From the NCBI GenBank assembly GCA_035443185.1, contig DAORRV010000001.1, positions 1 through 64,000 on the forward strand: DNA of 64,000 nt, written 5' to 3'. The notes under the pieces were generated by a model. The model was not told the DNA's origin, did not search any database, and was given only the letters and a program-made list of their open reading frames with translations. This DNA is from UBA2330 sp035443185 (GTDB lineage Bacteria > Bacteroidota > Ignavibacteria > Tepidaquicellales > Tepidaquicellaceae). The translations under genes were made by a program, and so were the position numbers. Shown here piece by piece: positions 63,252-64,000 of the stretch (position 1 is the first letter of the stretch; every line of letters starts with the position of its first letter).

Positions 63252-64000
63252 TCAAAACTCAACTCCCTCAAGCAAATACTTCTTTACAAACATCACAGTA
63301 ACATACCTCTGAAAATCCGCATTTACTTTCTTTGCAAAGCCATGTCCTTCATCTTTTGCTTCGAGATACCAGACAGTTCCATTTAGATCTTTTATAGTTT
63401 TCATCATTTGCTCAGCTTCTGTCCTTGGTACTCTGGGATCATTTCCGCCCTGAACAATAAGCAGCGGCTTCGTGATCTTTTCAGCATTATTCAGTGGTGA
63501 AATCTTTTCAAGAAATTCATACATCGCCGGATCTCTCTCATCTCCATATTCCACTCTTCGAAGATCTGTCCTGTAACTTTCAGTGTTTTTAAGAAACGTA
63601 TTAAAATTTGAAATTCCAACAACATCAACTGCACCTCTTATTTTATCAGCATAGTCAACGGAAATTGCCAGAGACATATATCCTCCATAACTTCCGCCCA
63701 TGACCATAACCCTGTCAGCATCAAGCCCAGGTATCAATTCAATTTTATCAAACAGCGCACCAATATCTTTTACAGAATTTTTTCTATCAAAACCGTTATC
63801 AAGTTTGAGAAATGTTTTTCCAAATCCCGCAGATCCTCTTACATTTGGTAAAATTATTGCAATGCCGAGTTCATTAAGATAATAATTATAAGAACCGAGA
63901 TAGCTTGGTCTGGACTGACTTGCAGGACCTCCGTGTATATCAATTATCACGGGTCTCTTACCTGAAAATTTAGGATGAGGTTTATAATAAAATCCACTGA
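63252..64000 (-). CDS. S9-family prolyl-oligopeptidase-like peptidase (partial, 5' end outside window)
   Basis: The C-terminal ~249 residues of a serine peptidase. The frame runs open to the window edge (GFYYKPHPKFSGKRPVI before the first in-window ATG), so the N-terminal propeller lies outside. The alpha/beta-hydrolase catalytic domain is clear: IDIHGGPASQSRPSY, NVRGSAGFGKTFLK, nucleophile GGSYGGYMS, acid VQGGNDPRVPRTEA and His in KDEGHGFAKK. It cleaves short peptides after Pro or other residues, often dipeptides. Confidence 0.92.
   Translation of the reverse strand, partial: SGFYYKPHPKFSGKRPVIIDIHGGPASQSRPSYLGSYNYYLNELGIAIILPNVRGSAGFGKTFLKLDNGFDRKNSVKDIGALFDKIELIPGLDADRVMVMGGSYGGYMSLAISVDYADKIRGAVDVVGISNFNTFLKNTESYRTDLRRVEYGDERDPAMYEFLEKISPLNNAEKITKPLLIVQGGNDPRVPRTEAEQMMKTIKDLNGTVWYLEAKDEGHGFAKKVNADFQRYVTVMFVKKYLLEGVEF

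Overview
The window is about 64 kb of AT-rich DNA. It looks like a draft or metagenome-assembled genome of an Ignavibacteria-type bacterium (Bacteroidota/Chlorobi superphylum). Six genes carry a type IX secretion (T9SS) C-terminal sorting domain, five of them with the 'QN(Y/F)PNPFNPxTxI' opening that is common in Ignavibacteria and relatives, and two further T9SS tails are a window-edge fragment and a pseudogene. Most starts follow A/T-rich leaders with no clear Shine-Dalgarno sequence. There is a MoaC-MoaB fusion, a CcmE with Cys in place of the heme-binding His, and many beta-barrels and lipoproteins. The taxonomic call is inference. Three 100-N scaffold gaps are present, and one is flanked by the same 55 bases on both sides, so it is probably an unmerged contig overlap.

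Layout. 1-5.4 kb: T9SS gene tail, SMR exporter, GNAT acetyltransferase, a DUF2383 four-helix protein behind a textbook sigma-54 promoter, a voltage-gated K+ channel with a zinc ribbon, a porin and a GyrI-like protein. 5.6-9.0 kb: molybdenum cofactor genes moeA-mobA-moaE (start/stop overlaps) and moaCB. 9.1-11.6 kb: bicupin oxalate decarboxylase-like protein, PLP aldolase, VOC protein. 11.7-21.6 kb: secreted and outer-membrane proteins, including a TonB-dependent receptor directly downstream of a TPP riboswitch and terminator, hence a probable thiamin receptor. 21.9-25.2 kb: recA, recX, a PAS histidine kinase. 25.4-36.4 kb: secreted lipase with dockerin-like tail, T9SS proteins, a DUF1003 pseudogene, an ECF sigma/ChrR-like cupin pair, a HupE-TPR-DUF4331 set, a T9SS gene remnant and a choice-of-anchor V protein. 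37-47.4 kb: PliI-like lipoprotein, an NtrC-type regulator, then a sigma-54 promoter and a continuous operon of a degenerate receiver, five multiheme c cytochromes, a cytochrome b and an outer-membrane beta-barrel. 48-53.3 kb (opposite strand): M15 peptidase, ccmF, ccmE and two lipoproteins. 53.4-64 kb: M1 peptidase, giant subtilisin, HU, two tRNA-Ser genes, M23 peptidase with dockerin-like tail, and a truncated S9 peptidase.

The most interesting system is the 39.3-47.4 kb locus. I count 48 heme-binding motifs (43 CxxCH, two CX3CH, three CX4CH), together with a membrane cytochrome b and an outer-membrane barrel. The parts match a complete electron route from quinol, through the periplasm, to the cell surface, apparently under sigma-54 control by the regulator next door. 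The heme-ligation genes ccmE and ccmF converge on it from the other side. No soluble reductase with a recognisable catalytic domain is present, so extracellular electron transfer is the leading inference, not a demonstrated function.

Other points of note are a truncated second copy of the TPP aptamer start flanking a secreted-protein gene, a dispersed 20-bp palindrome family, a beta-domain plus dockerin-like tail shared by two unrelated secreted enzymes, and a terminator sitting exactly on the recX start.
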